Shown here: piece after piece, positions 31,787 to 39,705 of the stretch | Position numbering within the stretch: the stretch's first letter is position 1 | Layout: the number at the start of each line of letters is the position of its first letter | From: Thermoplasmata archaeon | Lineage (GTDB): Archaea; Thermoplasmatota; Thermoplasmata; Lutacidiplasmatales; UBA184 | Direction of reading: 5' to 3' | DNA length: 40,265 nt | Assembly (NCBI GenBank): GCA_030037735.1 | Contig: JASHQC010000012.1 | Location: 1-40,265 of the forward strand | Made by a program: the position numbers and the translations under genes | The notes under the pieces: generated by a model | Database searches by the model: none | The model's input: only the letters and a program-made list of their open reading frames with translations | What the model was told of the DNA's origin: nothing

Positions 31787-33015
31787 GCGCGCCGCCAGGC
31801 GACGAGGAGCGTCGCCTCGCCCGTCTCATCCGCGCCCACAATCGGTGGCGCGGACGGGGGGTATTCAATCTGCTCGCCAGCGAGAACGCACTGTCGCCCA
31901 CGGCCCGCCGCTACCTCGGCTCGGACCTCGCCGGTCGGTACACGTTGCCGATGAAGACGACCGTGGGCGGGGAGGAGATCGACAACAGCTACGCCGGCAC
32001 CCGCTACACGGACCAGGTCGAGCGTCTCGCGAACGCCGCAGCGGCCCGGCTGTTCCACGGACGATGGGCGACGACCCGGCCGCTGTCGGGCCACATCGCC
32101 GCCCTGTCGGCCCTGGCTCCTCTCCTCCCACGCCACGCGAAGGTCCTCGCCATCCCTCCCTCCGCGGGCGGCTACGACGGATACGCCGCCGGATTCATCC
32201 CGGCGATACTCGATTTCGTGGTGCGTCCGCTCCCGGCCGATCCGGTCTCGGGTGAAGTCTCCGCCGCCGAAGCGGTCGAGGAGATCCGCCGGGAGCGCCC
32301 CCAAGGGGTCGTGCTGGGCCAGAGCTTCTTCCTCTTCCCGTACCCGCTCCGCGAAATCGCCGAGGCCGCCCATGCCCAGGAGGCCCTGGTGTTCTACGAC
32401 GCGTCGCACGTCCTCGGGTTGGTGGCCGGGGGGGTCTTCCAGGACCCTCTGCGCGAGGGGGCGGACGTGCTGTACGGCAGCACGCACAAGTCGTTCCCGG
32501 GTCCGCAGGGTGGGCTGCTCGTGACCGACCGGGAGGACCTGTTCGCCCAGGTCGACCCCGCGCTCGTTTGGCGGGTGTTCGACAACGCGCACTGGCACCG
32601 GATTGCGGCGCTCGGCCAAACACTCCTCGAGATGGAACGCTTCGGGGCGGAGTACGCGCGCACCGTTGTGGCGAACGCGCAGGCGCTGGGCCGGGCCCTC
32701 GCGGACCGGGGTCTCCCGCTCATCGGAGCGGACCGCGGATTCACCCAGTCCCACCAGCTCCGATTGGACCGCGCCGAGCTCGCGCGACGCTGGGGCGTCG
32801 GCCCGGCGGCCGTCGTACGCCGCTGGGAGCGGCAACGATTGATCGCCGATTTCGAGGGCCGGCTCGGCACCGCGGAGATCACGCGGCTCGGACTCCGGCC
32901 GGAGGAGATGGGCCGCCTCGCCGACCTCCTAGTACGGGCCGGCCGGGACGGCGCGAAGGTTGGGGGAGAGGTCCTGGCGTGGCGTCGGACCCTTCGGCAG
33001 CTCCGATTCCTCTGA
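31783..33015 (+). CDS. glyA: Serine hydroxymethyltransferase
   Basis: GlyA is a PLP enzyme interconverting serine and glycine with a pterin C1 carrier. The 410-residue protein has FNLLASENALSPTARRYLGSDLAG, NSYAGTRYTDQVE, PLSGHIAALSAL, LVFYDASHVLGLVAGG and GSTHKSFPGPQGG, in which Lys236 is the PLP lysine. ATG 31783 overlaps the csl4 stop by 4 nt. It is a little shorter and more divergent than bacterial GlyA but keeps the cofactor site. Archaeal enzymes often use a methanopterin-type carrier; which one applies here cannot be seen. Confidence 0.94.
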   Translation: MSAPPGDEERRLARLIRAHNRWRGRGVFNLLASENALSPTARRYLGSDLAGRYTLPMKTTVGGEEIDNSYAGTRYTDQVERLANAAAARLFHGRWATTRPLSGHIAALSALAPLLPRHAKVLAIPPSAGGYDGYAAGFIPAILDFVVRPLPADPVSGEVSAAEAVEEIRRERPQGVVLGQSFFLFPYPLREIAEAAHAQEALVFYDASHVLGLVAGGVFQDPLREGADVLYGSTHKSFPGPQGGLLVTDREDLFAQVDPALVWRVFDNAHWHRIAALGQTLLEMERFGAEYARTVVANAQALGRALADRGLPLIGADRGFTQSHQLRLDRAELARRWGVGPAAVVRRWERQRLIADFEGRLGTAEITRLGLRPEEMGRLADLLVRAGRDGAKVGGEVLAWRRTLRQLRFL

Positions 33016-33049
33016 CCGACGGCGGGATCGAGGCGGGCTCAGCCGTCGG
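33016..33049 (+). repeat. Inverted repeat directly after the glyA stop
   Basis: CCGACGGC (33016-33023) and GCCGTCGG (33042-33049) form a perfect 8-bp stem with an 18-nt loop that begins with the last base of the TGA stop context. It could protect the mRNA 3' end. No T-run follows on the plus strand, so it is not a classical terminator. Confidence 0.45.
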
Positions 33050-33082
33050 ACCAACGCCCCCGCCGACCGACGGAAGGACTCA

Positions 33083-33107
33083 GAAAAAAAGAGAAAGAGG
33101 GAAGGGG
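33083..33107 (-). terminator. T-rich terminator of the membrane zinc-finger gene
   Basis: On the minus strand, about 30 nt past the stop at 33139, the sequence is a pyrimidine-only tract with a T7 run (CTCTTTCTCTTTTTTTCTG). It resembles archaeal T-tract terminators and the tract after the solute-binding protein gene. Confidence 0.55.
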
Positions 33108-33138
33108 TTAGCGACGCGCCGCCCGTCGGCGGCCCGCC

Positions 33139-34347
33139 TCACATCGTGATGCCGTGCTGCGACTTCGCGTGTTCCTTGAGCGCGTCCTCGTTCGGGAACG
33201 TCTGGTGGCACACCGAGCACTCGAAAGTGCCGCCTGGGCCCGGTGTCACGGCCGCCGGCTTCTCGCCGGTCCAGGGTTGAGCCGGCGCCGGCTTCGCTCC
33301 GCCCCACAGGCTGCGGCCGACGAGGGCCATCACGATGATTCCAATGATGACCCCAAGCGTCACGAGGAGCGCCCCGCTCCCACCGGGACCGAGTCCGGGA
33401 ATACCCCACGTACTGTTGGAATAGGTGTGGGTGGCGATGACCCCGGGGGTCACCGTGACGCTGCTGTTGAAGTACAGGACCCCGCCCCACTGCTCCGTGA
33501 GCGCCATGCTCAGCGTGTAGTTGCCGGGCGTGACGACCGTCCAGGGTACGGCGAAGGCGTACTCACGGTTCGGCGCCGAACTGAAAATTCCCGACGTAAA
33601 GACCGTTCCCTTACTGGCGTTGAGCACCGTGACGGACGCGGCGGTCAGGTAGCTGCCCGAATAGTTGCCTGCAATCGTCAGCACGCCGGCTTGCACGGTT
33701 CCGACCGGCGAGAGGAACTGTCCGTAGGCGGCGTAGGGAGCGAGGTTGGTCGAGGCCTGGGTCGTGGACGCCGTGTAGACCAGCGGGGTGGCGCTCTGGT
33801 TGGTGGCGTTCGAGGTGAGCAGGAAGGAGTACTCTCCTCTGGGTAGTTGATCATCTCCGGTGAGCCCGAACCCGGCCAGGAGGTCGCCCGTGGTGATCGG
33901 CTGGTAGAACGTGCACGCGCTCGGTGAGCTGCAGGTAAAGGCATCCGAGCCATTGAACAGGTAAGATAGCACAAGCTGCGGCCCGGAGGGTGTAATGAAG
34001 CTCACGTTCAGCCACATGGTCAGGTTTCCGCCGGAGTAGCTCGTGTTCGAGGGGTTGGCGCCGGTGATAGTGGCGTTGGTTTCTGCTTCCTTCCAGGTGA
34101 CGTTAATCGGGAGGACGTAGAACGGCGATACCCCGATCGTGAAGGTGTTCGTGAACGCCCCAATCGCCGAGGCGTTGCCGTCAGGTGGCGCCGCGGCGGG
34201 TGCATGCGCAGTGGAGAGATGGGAAGCGGCCCGCGACGCGGACGCCGTCGGCGCGACATGGCCTACGGCCGGGACGCCAGCCAGGGCCACCATTGCGATC
34301 AGAGTGAAGACGACCAACCCGGCAGTACCCAGCAATATTCGGCGCAT
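33139..34347 (-). CDS. Membrane protein with an external beta-rich domain and a cytoplasmic C2H2 zinc finger
   Basis: I recognise no whole-protein family. The 402-residue protein has an N-terminal signal or anchor (ILLGTAGLVVFTLIAMVALAG), then about 280 residues rich in Thr, Ser, Asn and Gly with many N-glycosylation sequons and a Cys pair (CSSPSAC). This is typical of archaeal surface beta-sandwich domains. One TM helix lies near residues 325-345 (GALLVTLGVIIGIIVMALVG). A Pro-rich linker leads to FECSVCHQTFPNEDALKEH, giving Cys377, Cys380, His393 and His398, a textbook C-x2-C-x12-H-x4-H finger. Topology puts the finger in the cytoplasm. A strong TATA core is centred about 28 nt before ATG 34347, so the mRNA is probably leaderless. 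Function is unknown. Confidence 0.82.
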   Translation of the reverse strand: MRRILLGTAGLVVFTLIAMVALAGVPAVGHVAPTASASRAASHLSTAHAPAAAPPDGNASAIGAFTNTFTIGVSPFYVLPINVTWKEAETNATITGANPSNTSYSGGNLTMWLNVSFITPSGPQLVLSYLFNGSDAFTCSSPSACTFYQPITTGDLLAGFGLTGDDQLPRGEYSFLLTSNATNQSATPLVYTASTTQASTNLAPYAAYGQFLSPVGTVQAGVLTIAGNYSGSYLTAASVTVLNASKGTVFTSGIFSSAPNREYAFAVPWTVVTPGNYTLSMALTEQWGGVLYFNSSVTVTPGVIATHTYSNSTWGIPGLGPGGSGALLVTLGVIIGIIVMALVGRSLWGGAKPAPAQPWTGEKPAAVTPGPGGTFECSVCHQTFPNEDALKEHAKSQHGITM

Positions 34348-34370
34348 GGGCCGGGTGACGACTTTGAATA

Positions 34371-34380
34371 CTTAAATATG
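34371..34380. promoter_or_regulatory. A/T-rich core between the zinc-finger gene and the AK6-like gene
   Basis: CTTAAATATG (CATATTTAAG on the minus strand) is centred about 28 nt upstream of ATG 34347 and fits a leaderless minus-strand transcript. On the plus strand it could also drive the AK6-like gene, whose start is uncertain. Confidence 0.55.
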
Positions 34381-34393
34381 TCCGGGATGAGAA

Positions 34394-35056
34394 TTGAAGA
34401 GGCCTCGGAACGGTTTGCCGGACGGTGAGACCGGAGCCGACGGGGGTTCCATCCGTATCGGGAAGCCGCCGCAGGCGAGACACCGGTACGCCACTCGGAC
34501 CACCGCGGCATCGAAGGGTTGGGTAGCCCTCACCGGGACCCCCGGTACGGGAAAGTCGACGGTGGCTCAGCGGCTCTCGGCGGACCTCCATGCGACCGAA
34601 CTTCAAGACCTCGCGCTCCGACTCGGCGCCGGTCGCCGCCAGAACCGGCGGTCGGTCGAGGTGGATCTTTCGTCGCTGCGCCGGAAATTCCGGTCGTACG
34701 CGCGAACCGTTCCGACGGGGGTGGTGGTCGGTCACCTGGCTGGCCTCTTGCCCGTCCGGTACATCATCGTGCTCCGGTGCCACCCGCGAGAGCTCGGGCG
34801 TCGGCTCCGGCGGGTTGGGAGGAGCGCCCCGGACCGGGCGGCGAACGTCCTCGCGGAAGCGCTGGACATCGTGCTCGTGGAGGCGCTGGGGGCCGGGGTC
34901 CCGGTCCGGGAGGTGGATACGACGCACCGCTCCCCGGCGGCGGTGGCCCGGATGGTGGAGGGCCTTGTCCGACGACGGCCGGCGTCGAGGTATGGTCAGG
35001 TCAACTGGCTGGCCGACCGCCGAGTGACCGAGGAGCTTTTGCGCGGGGCGCTCTGA
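34394..35056 (+). CDS. AK6/Fap7-like adenylate kinase family protein
   Basis: The archaeal Fap7/hCINAP family are P-loop NMP kinases or ATPases that act in small-ribosomal-subunit maturation. The core starts with VALTGTPGTGKSTVAQRL (P-loop near residues 48-56), followed by VVGHLAGLLPVRYIIVLRCH, the LID-like RRLRRVGRSAPDRAANVLAE, ALDIVLVEALG and VDTTHRSP. All are family segments in order. The first 40 residues are not conserved. The TTG at 34394 begins the open frame and TTG 34415 is an alternative; neither has a convincing Shine-Dalgarno, so the start is uncertain. The next gene, a CDP-alcohol phosphatidyltransferase, begins 9 nt after its stop. Confidence 0.83.
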   Translation: MKRPRNGLPDGETGADGGSIRIGKPPQARHRYATRTTAASKGWVALTGTPGTGKSTVAQRLSADLHATELQDLALRLGAGRRQNRRSVEVDLSSLRRKFRSYARTVPTGVVVGHLAGLLPVRYIIVLRCHPRELGRRLRRVGRSAPDRAANVLAEALDIVLVEALGAGVPVREVDTTHRSPAAVARMVEGLVRRRPASRYGQVNWLADRRVTEELLRGAL

Positions 35057-35065
35057 GAGTACCCG

Positions 35066-35773
35066 ATGGTGCTCGAGAGGTACCGGGGTCGCGTCGGGCC
35101 GTATCTGGACCGGTGGGTCCAGCCGTGGTTGACCTGGTCCCCGGCCTCCCTGAGCTGGCTCGGGTTCGGGCTCCTGGTGGCCGCCGGCGTTCTCTCTTTC
35201 CTGACCCGGTACTCGACGCCGTACCTCTTTCTGCCGGTCGCGGTGCTGATCTTTGCCGGTGGGGCCTTTGACCTGCTCGACGGAGAGGTGGCTCGACGGA
35301 CGGGACGAGCCTCGGTGCGGGGGGATTTCCTCGACCACGTCCTGGACCGGTACGGCGATGTCGTCGTCGTGCTCGGCCTCGCCGCCTCGGGATTCTCGAT
35401 CACCTGGCTGGCGCTGCTCGCGCTCGTGAGCCTCCTGCTGGCAAGCTACATGGGGACGCAGGCCCAGGCCCTCGGCCTCGGTCGCCTCTATCGCGGGCTA
35501 CTGGGAAGGGCGGACCGGCTGCTGCTCCTCTCCGCCGTCGCGTTCGTCGAGTTCCTGCTGGTGCTCCCGCCGTTGGTTCCGGGCTTTTCGCTGGCCCGCT
35601 TCACCATCGCGGGCGTTTCGCTCACGGTGTTCGACCTGCTGTTCGTCTACTTCGTGGTCGCTGGCCAATGGACGGTGTTCACCCGGGCCCGGGAGATCTC
35701 GAGGGCGCTGCCCCGCCCGGTGCTCCTCCCGCCGCCCCCGCCGTCGGCCCCACCACCGCCGTCCCCCCCTTGA
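35066..35773 (+). CDS. CDP-alcohol phosphatidyltransferase (archaeal phospholipid synthase)
   Basis: The 235-residue integral membrane enzyme transfers a phospholipid moiety from a CDP-activated lipid to an alcohol. The complete D-x2-D-G-x2-A-R-x8-G-x3-D-x3-D signature lies at about residues 67-92 (DLLDGEVARR, then GDFLDHVLD). About six hydrophobic helices flank it. The substrate could be inositol phosphate, glycerol phosphate or serine; the short sequence and the AK6-like neighbour are reminiscent of archaetidylinositol phosphate synthase, but this is an inference. The last 20 residues are a polyproline tail (LLPPPPPSAPPPPSPP). The final 95 nt overlap the convergent priL gene. Confidence 0.88.
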   Translation: MVLERYRGRVGPYLDRWVQPWLTWSPASLSWLGFGLLVAAGVLSFLTRYSTPYLFLPVAVLIFAGGAFDLLDGEVARRTGRASVRGDFLDHVLDRYGDVVVVLGLAASGFSITWLALLALVSLLLASYMGTQAQALGLGRLYRGLLGRADRLLLLSAVAFVEFLLVLPPLVPGFSLARFTIAGVSLTVFDLLFVYFVVAGQWTVFTRAREISRALPRPVLLPPPPPSAPPPPSPP

Positions 35774-36848
35774 GCCGGTAGTATTGAGTCGGCCGGACCA
35801 GGTTCGGGTCGAAACACCGGGGGTCACGCTCCCGGTCAACTGGACTCCGGCCCGCCGGGTCCCCGTCGCGGAAGCAGAGCCCCTGGCTCCGAAGCGTCTC
35901 GCAGGTCGGGGGCTCGTAGCCCCGGCCGCCGTCGCGCTGGGTGATGTGCTCCACCTGGTACCGCGAGATCCCCTCGTCGAAATCCGGCGCGCCCCGGTAC
36001 GCATCGACGATCGTATCGAAGTCGGCGCCGACCCGGTGGAGGAAGGCGGCGAGCGCGAACCGGCCGGAGTGCGTTAGGTTCTCCCCCTGTTCGAGCATCC
36101 GGCGCATCTTGCGGATGCACGGCGGGAAGTACTCCGGCCGGAGGATCATGACCCCGCGGCGCGGGGTCGGCAACGGCACCCGCTGCGCCAGGTCTCGGAG
36201 AAAATCGAGCTCTGCGGCCTCGAGCCGGTTCCGGACGTCGGCGCCGACCTCGGCCGGCAGGCTCGCGGAGAGACGGACCCGGATGCCTTCCTGAAGCAGT
36301 CGGGCCGCGCGGGCCGGAGAGACCTCCACCTCGCCGCGCGCGAGGCGCTGATGGACCAGCCGGAACTCTGGCTCGCGGAGTCCCGCGGAAAGGCGAAGGT
36401 ACTCGGTCAGCGAGAACCGGTAACCGCCGGCCGTGGGCTCGGTCGGGAATCCGAGGAGTCGGGCGACGCCGGTGAACTCGCCCGGCTTGCGTTCGGCGGC
36501 CGTTTCCAGCCGATCGGCGGCGCGCCGCGCCTCCGCCACGGCCCAGCGCCGGGCCGGTGCCGTCGTCGACGCGACCGAGAGAAGCAGCCGGGCGTACATG
36601 AACGAGAGGAACCGCTCGTCGGGGTCGGCCCGATCCAGTTCGCCCATCGCCGCGGTCCCGGTCGGATCGTCGGCGGCGGCGCGCACCCGGATCCGGCCGA
36701 GCTCACGGGCGCGACCGAAGGCGGGGGAGGTGAGGAGCTCGCCCAGCGACGGCGAGTACTCGGCGATCAGCGCCTCCGCTCCGGGCAGGAACGGGTACTG
36801 GGCCCAAAGGTCCCGGTCGGTTACAGCCGGGGCGCTACGAATTGCCAT
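35679..36848 (-). CDS. priL: DNA primase large subunit PriL
   Basis: PriL pairs with PriS in the archaeal replicative primase and carries a 4Fe-4S cluster. The 389-residue protein has the helical N-terminal domain (YPFLPGAEALIAEYSPSLGELL). The Fe-S domain has four Cys at 244 (PPCIRKM), 316 (PTCETL), 325 (GLCFRD) and 345 (PRCFDP). NLTHSGRFALAAFLHRVG and ISRYQVEHI are conserved family segments. ATG 36848 is 27 nt upstream of the end of the preceding site-2 protease gene, an overlap of 28 nt. The C-terminal 25 residues are a Gly/Ala/Pro-rich tail that is antisense to the polyproline tail of the convergent lipid synthase. PriS is not in the window. Confidence 0.94.
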   Translation of the reverse strand: MAIRSAPAVTDRDLWAQYPFLPGAEALIAEYSPSLGELLTSPAFGRARELGRIRVRAAADDPTGTAAMGELDRADPDERFLSFMYARLLLSVASTTAPARRWAVAEARRAADRLETAAERKPGEFTGVARLLGFPTEPTAGGYRFSLTEYLRLSAGLREPEFRLVHQRLARGEVEVSPARAARLLQEGIRVRLSASLPAEVGADVRNRLEAAELDFLRDLAQRVPLPTPRRGVMILRPEYFPPCIRKMRRMLEQGENLTHSGRFALAAFLHRVGADFDTIVDAYRGAPDFDEGISRYQVEHITQRDGGRGYEPPTCETLRSQGLCFRDGDPAGRSPVDRERDPRCFDPNLVRPTQYYRLKGGTAVVGPTAGAAGGAPGGAAPSRSPGPG

Positions 36849-38167
36849 AGGATCAGAAAGACGACGATGAGCGACGCGGCCACGGTCATCCGGGCCGAGA
36901 AATTGTCGAGCTGAGCGGTGGTCCAGCCTTTCCGCACCCGCGCCGCGATTCCCGACACCCAGTCCCGGAACAGAAGGTTCCCGTCGAGCGGTATGAGCGG
37001 CAGCGCGTTGGACAGTCCCAACAGGAGACTCATCCAGGTGATCCAGTAGAGCAGGTTGACGAGGAGCAGCACGTTCCCGATGCCCAGCCCAGCGAGGGGC
37101 CCCATCGCATGATAGTAGGCGACGCTCGTCCCTTGGATGGGCGAAGCGAGCGCGAACGGGAGCCCGATCCACTGCACGAATCCAAGGAGCGCGCCGGAGG
37201 TGCTGCTCCAGGGCGCGGTCATCGTCGACAGAAGGGAGGTCGGTTGCAGGTAGCCCTCCAGGATCTCCACGCCGAGGAACCCGCGCGGCGTCGTAGTGTA
37301 GGGGTCGACTACGAGCACGACGGAGGCCGAACGGTACTGATCTAAGCTCGGATTCCACCACGTCAGCGATATCGACTGTCCCGGATGGGAGGCGTCCAGA
37401 ATGTTGGTGAGGCTCGCGACGGTGGTGGTCGGGGTGCCGTTGAGCTGCGTGATCAGGTCACCCGCTTGAAGTCCCACCGTATTGGCGGGAGTTCCGGACA
37501 GAATCCCGGCGATCTCCACGCCGGAGACTGCCGGATGCACCGAAGTGGAGATCAAGAGGATGAGCAAGAGGAACGCCACGAGAGAGACCAGGAAATTGGC
37601 GAAGATGCCCGCCGCCGCGACCCGATCCCGTGCCCGGCGAGTGGCTGCCAGCATCTGGGCGTCGTCCTGCTCGACGAAGGCCCCCACCGGGACCACGAGC
37701 CAGAGGATCCCGACGCTCTTCACGCCGATATTTTGCGAGCGGGCCACGATGCCGTGGAACAACTCATGGATCACGATGCCGATCACGATGGCGACGAGCC
37801 CGTAGCCGATCGGGATGAACGGATTGATGCCGGGCAGTCCGAGCGCCTCGCTCGGCGTCGGGGCACGGGACGCGCCGAGACCGATCGCGAGGACGGCTTC
37901 GATGAGGAGCACCACCACGATCGCGATCATCGCCGCGCCGGCCAGGACGAGACCCAGGTCGCCCGCTCCGGACCAGAACCGTTTGAAACGACCCAGCCGG
38001 TCCAGCAGGCCGAGCCCCCGCTTCGTCTTCGTCATGAGCAGCGGGCCGAGGAGCGAGAGCGGTTTTTCGGGCCCCACGCGCTTGTTCCGAACAAGCACGA
38101 CGACGACGAGCACGTAGAGGGCGACCAGTATCGCCCCGATCGCCCAGCCCACCCACGCCGCGAGCAC
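36821..38167 (-). CDS. Site-2 protease-type intramembrane zinc metalloprotease with a PDZ domain
   Basis: The 448-residue membrane protein belongs to the M50/S2P family, which cleaves TM segments of regulators or cleans up signal peptides. The zinc motif is HELFHG near residue 132. The third ligand lies in NALPLIPLDGN near residue 394. A PDZ domain lies between them at about 205-290 (AGILSGTPANTVGLQAGDLI). At least six hydrophobic helices are visible. The start is GTG 38167, with GGGAG 3 nt away and a TATA-like box upstream. It overlaps priL by 28 nt. The substrate is unknown; membrane-anchored proteins in this window are candidates only by proximity. Confidence 0.92.
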   Translation of the reverse strand: MLAAWVGWAIGAILVALYVLVVVVLVRNKRVGPEKPLSLLGPLLMTKTKRGLGLLDRLGRFKRFWSGAGDLGLVLAGAAMIAIVVVLLIEAVLAIGLGASRAPTPSEALGLPGINPFIPIGYGLVAIVIGIVIHELFHGIVARSQNIGVKSVGILWLVVPVGAFVEQDDAQMLAATRRARDRVAAAGIFANFLVSLVAFLLLILLISTSVHPAVSGVEIAGILSGTPANTVGLQAGDLITQLNGTPTTTVASLTNILDASHPGQSISLTWWNPSLDQYRSASVVLVVDPYTTTPRGFLGVEILEGYLQPTSLLSTMTAPWSSTSGALLGFVQWIGLPFALASPIQGTSVAYYHAMGPLAGLGIGNVLLLVNLLYWITWMSLLLGLSNALPLIPLDGNLLFRDWVSGIAARVRKGWTTAQLDNFSARMTVAASLIVVFLILWQFVAPRL

Positions 38168-38195
38168 GGTCTCCCTTCTCTTCGACGCGAGGACG

Positions 38196-38204
38196 GTTAT
38201 AGGT
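38196..38204 (-). promoter_or_regulatory. TATA-like box of the site-2 protease gene
   Basis: The minus strand reads CCTATAACC, centred about 33 nt before GTG 38167, predicting a leader of about 7 nt. A second candidate, GATAACC, lies just upstream. Confidence 0.45.
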
Positions 38205-38233
38205 TATCTCGTGGGCGCGACGGATGAGCCGGA

Positions 38234-39685
38234 TCAGCCCTTGACGACGCCGATCGGGAGCAATCGCGCGACGCGACGGGTGAGCCCCGCGCCCTCGGCG
38301 ACGCGGACGACCTCTTCGACGTCCTTGTACGCGCCCGGCGCCTCCTCCGTCACGCCCTCACGCGAGGCGGAGCGGACGAGGATCCCTCGCTCCCAGAGCT
38401 TGCGGGTGACCTCCTCGTAGCGGAACTGCCGGACCGCGGCGTGGCGCGAGAGACGACGCCCGGCGCCGTGGCAGGACGACCCGAACGACCGGTCAATCGA
38501 AGACGGAAGACCGGCGAGCACGTAGCTCGCCGTGCCCATGTCGCCGGGGACGAGGACCGGCTGTCCGAACGGCCGATAGGCGGAGGGCACCTCCTCCCGG
38601 CCGGCAGGAAACGCCCGCGTGGCTCCCTTCCGATGGACGAGGACCTTCCGTCGTCCGTCGCCGACGGGATGCTCCTCGACCTTGGCCATGTTGTGGGAGA
38701 TGTCGTACACGACCGCGAGGTCGAGCTCCTCGTCCGGCCGCTGGAACACCTCGCGGAACGCGCGACGAATGCCGTGGGTGATCACCTGCCGGTTCGCCCA
38801 GGCGAAGTTGGCGCCCGCCGCCATCGCCGCGAGGTACCGCTGTCCCTCTTCGGAGCCGATGGGGGCGCAGGAGAGCTGGCGGTCGACGAGGTGGGTTCCG
38901 GCCCGGGCAAGGAACTGGTCCATGAGGCCGATGTAATCGGTCGCCACTTGGTGGCCCAGACCGCGCGACCCGCAGTGCAGCATCACTGTGACCGTTCCCT
39001 TCTCGAGGCCAAGCGCGTCGGCGAAGGCGGGAAAGAACACCTCGTCCACGCTCTGGACTTCGAGGAAATGGTTGCCGGACCCGAGCGTACCGAGCTGCTT
39101 CAGCCCCCGCTGCCGGGCGGCCGGGCTCACGAACTCCGAACGGGCGCTCGCGAGCCGGCCTTCCTCCTCCTGGAACGGCAGGTCCTCGGCGCGGCCATAG
39201 CCGTGCTCGATGGCCCAGCGGGCCCCGCCCGCGAGCACCTCGTCCATCTCCGACGCCGGAACCGCCACCGGCCCCTTCGAGCCAACCCCGCTGGGCACGT
39301 ACTTGTAGAGCGCCTCTACAAGGGGGGCCAAGCGGGCCCGGATCTCATCCAGCGCAAGGGAGGTCCGAAGCAACCGCACGCCGCAGTTGATGTCGTAGCC
39401 GATGCCGCCGGGCGAAACCACGCCCTGCTCGAGGTCGAAGGCCGCGACGCCCCCGACGGGGAACCCGTAGCCGTAGTGGATGTCCGGCATCGCCAGCGAC
39501 GCGTTCTGGATGCCGGGGAGCGTCGCGACGTTCGCGAGCTGGGTGAGCGACGGGTCGGTCCGGAGCGACTCGAGCAGCGCCGAGTTGGCGAACAGCACTC
39601 CCGGCACCCGCATCCCCGGGGACTCGGTCGGGGCGATCTCCCACCGAAACTCGTCGAGCTGGGTCAGGGTCGGCACCGGGGACAC
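38234..39685 (-). CDS. rtcB: RtcB, RNA-splicing ligase
   Basis: RtcB joins RNA ends with 2',3'-cyclic phosphate and 5'-OH, and in archaea it seals tRNA exons after intron removal. The 483-residue protein has MPDIHYGYGFPVGGVAAFD, GGIGYDINCGVR (metal Cys and Asp), GSGNHFLEVQ, LHCGSRGLGHQVATDY, YDISHNMAK and SCHGAGRRLSR, with the guanylated His at about position 406. No intein interrupts it. The start is GTG 39685, 26.5 nt from a TATA core, so it is probably leaderless; GTG 39676 is an alternative. The window also contains an intron-bearing tRNA that would need this enzyme. Confidence 0.97.
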   Translation of the reverse strand: MSPVPTLTQLDEFRWEIAPTESPGMRVPGVLFANSALLESLRTDPSLTQLANVATLPGIQNASLAMPDIHYGYGFPVGGVAAFDLEQGVVSPGGIGYDINCGVRLLRTSLALDEIRARLAPLVEALYKYVPSGVGSKGPVAVPASEMDEVLAGGARWAIEHGYGRAEDLPFQEEEGRLASARSEFVSPAARQRGLKQLGTLGSGNHFLEVQSVDEVFFPAFADALGLEKGTVTVMLHCGSRGLGHQVATDYIGLMDQFLARAGTHLVDRQLSCAPIGSEEGQRYLAAMAAGANFAWANRQVITHGIRRAFREVFQRPDEELDLAVVYDISHNMAKVEEHPVGDGRRKVLVHRKGATRAFPAGREEVPSAYRPFGQPVLVPGDMGTASYVLAGLPSSIDRSFGSSCHGAGRRLSRHAAVRQFRYEEVTRKLWERGILVRSASREGVTEEAPGAYKDVEEVVRVAEGAGLTRRVARLLPIGVVKG

Positions 39686-39705
39686 GAGGGCCGCCAGCGG
39701 GCCCG

